NCBI GenBank assembly: GCA_024654105.1
Contig: JANLID010000055.1
Span: 1 to 5,529 of the forward strand
Reading direction: 5' to 3'
DNA: 5,529 nucleotides
DNA from: Gallionella sp.
GTDB lineage: Bacteria; Pseudomonadota; Gammaproteobacteria; Burkholderiales; Gallionellaceae
This document shows, in pieces, positions 5,401 through 5,529 of the stretch (position 1 is its first letter; each line of letters opens with the position of its first letter). The position numbers and the translations under genes were made by a program. The notes beneath the pieces were generated by a model. The model worked only from the letters and a program-made list of their open reading frames with translations, did no database searches and had not been told where the DNA came from.

Positions 5401-5529
5401 CGGAACACTTTGTATGATCAAGAAAATTCAAACGCAAAAATGCAAAACCCGAACGGGCTTTTTCGTTCGGGTTTTGCATTTTTGCGTTTGAATTTTCTTG
5501 ATCATACAAAGTGTTCCGTCAAAAGAAGC
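5390..5529. repeat. Perfect 66-bp inverted repeat at the window end, probable fold-back artefact
   Basis: Bases 5390-5455 are the exact reverse complement of 5464-5529, separated by the 8-nt loop GGCTTTTT (5456-5463). The left arm begins inside the last codons of cas2 and the right arm stops at the last base of the window. Perfect symmetry that includes coding sequence, and that ends with the sequence itself, suggests a chimeric fold-back at a contig end. A real long palindrome cannot be excluded. Confidence 0.9.
5444..5475 (+). terminator. Possible terminator hairpin after cas2 (core of the terminal palindrome)
   Basis: The innermost part, CCCGAACG and CGTTCGGG around GGCTTTTT, is preceded by AAAA and followed by TTTT, the form of a bidirectional Rho-independent terminator. 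It lies about 45 nt after the cas2 stop. If only the left arm is genuine sequence, this hairpin may be wholly or partly an artefact. If genuine, it would separate cas gene transcription from whatever follows, presumably the array. Confidence 0.4.

Noticed and set aside
5401..5529. Terminal palindrome as the first CRISPR repeats or leader
   Set aside because: It is one inverted duplication, not a direct repeat with spacers, and does not resemble the inferred repeat.
5390..5529. Terminal palindrome as an insertion-sequence end or attachment site
   Set aside because: The arms include coding bases of cas2, no target duplication or transposase is present, and the right arm ends exactly at the window edge.

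Overview
The window holds a compact type II-C CRISPR-Cas locus, cas9-cas1-cas2 on the + strand. Upstream of it lies a divergently transcribed tracrRNA gene that I predict from sequence alone, and left of that two ordinary chromosomal genes. The Cas proteins, the CopD-like protein, the GC-rich coding sequence and a proteobacterial REP-like hairpin suggest a proteobacterium, probably a betaproteobacterium; this is inference and I cannot name a genus. Csn2 and Cas4 are absent, which together with the 1001-residue Cas9 gives subtype II-C.

Layout. 1-172 is the 3' end of a glycogen/alpha-glucan phosphorylase gene (+). It overlaps tail to tail by 8 bp with a four-helix CopD-like membrane protein gene on the minus strand (165-626). 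The 510-base gap from 627 to 1136 has no convincing protein gene. It contains a minus-strand tracrRNA unit: a sigma-70-type promoter (979-1007), a 37-nt anti-repeat (933-969), a GNRA-capped nexus-like hairpin, a C/G-rich hairpin and a Rho-independent terminator (843-877). The stretch 665-842 shows nothing I can identify.

cas9 (1137-4142) has intact RuvC and HNH motifs. cas1 (from 4135) overlaps the end of cas9 by 8 bp, so the two are probably translationally coupled. A REP-like hairpin separates cas1 from cas2. cas2 runs to 5400; its most likely start is GTG 5071, with ATG 5095 as the alternative.

The window ends in a perfect inverted repeat with 66-bp arms and an 8-nt loop (5390-5529). One arm takes in the last codons of cas2 and the other stops exactly at the window end. 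I read this as a probable fold-back artefact seeded by a small natural terminator hairpin. The CRISPR array, expected just beyond cas2, is not visible.

How the parts work together: Cas1 and Cas2 would insert new spacers into the array. The tracrRNA would pair with the repeat part of the array transcript so that RNase III can process it, and would anchor the mature guide in Cas9, which cuts matching DNA with its HNH and RuvC sites. The anti-repeat allows a prediction of the missing repeat: about 36-37 nt, starting like ATTGTGAAAAGC (perhaps GTTGTGA) and ending like GTTACAAT.
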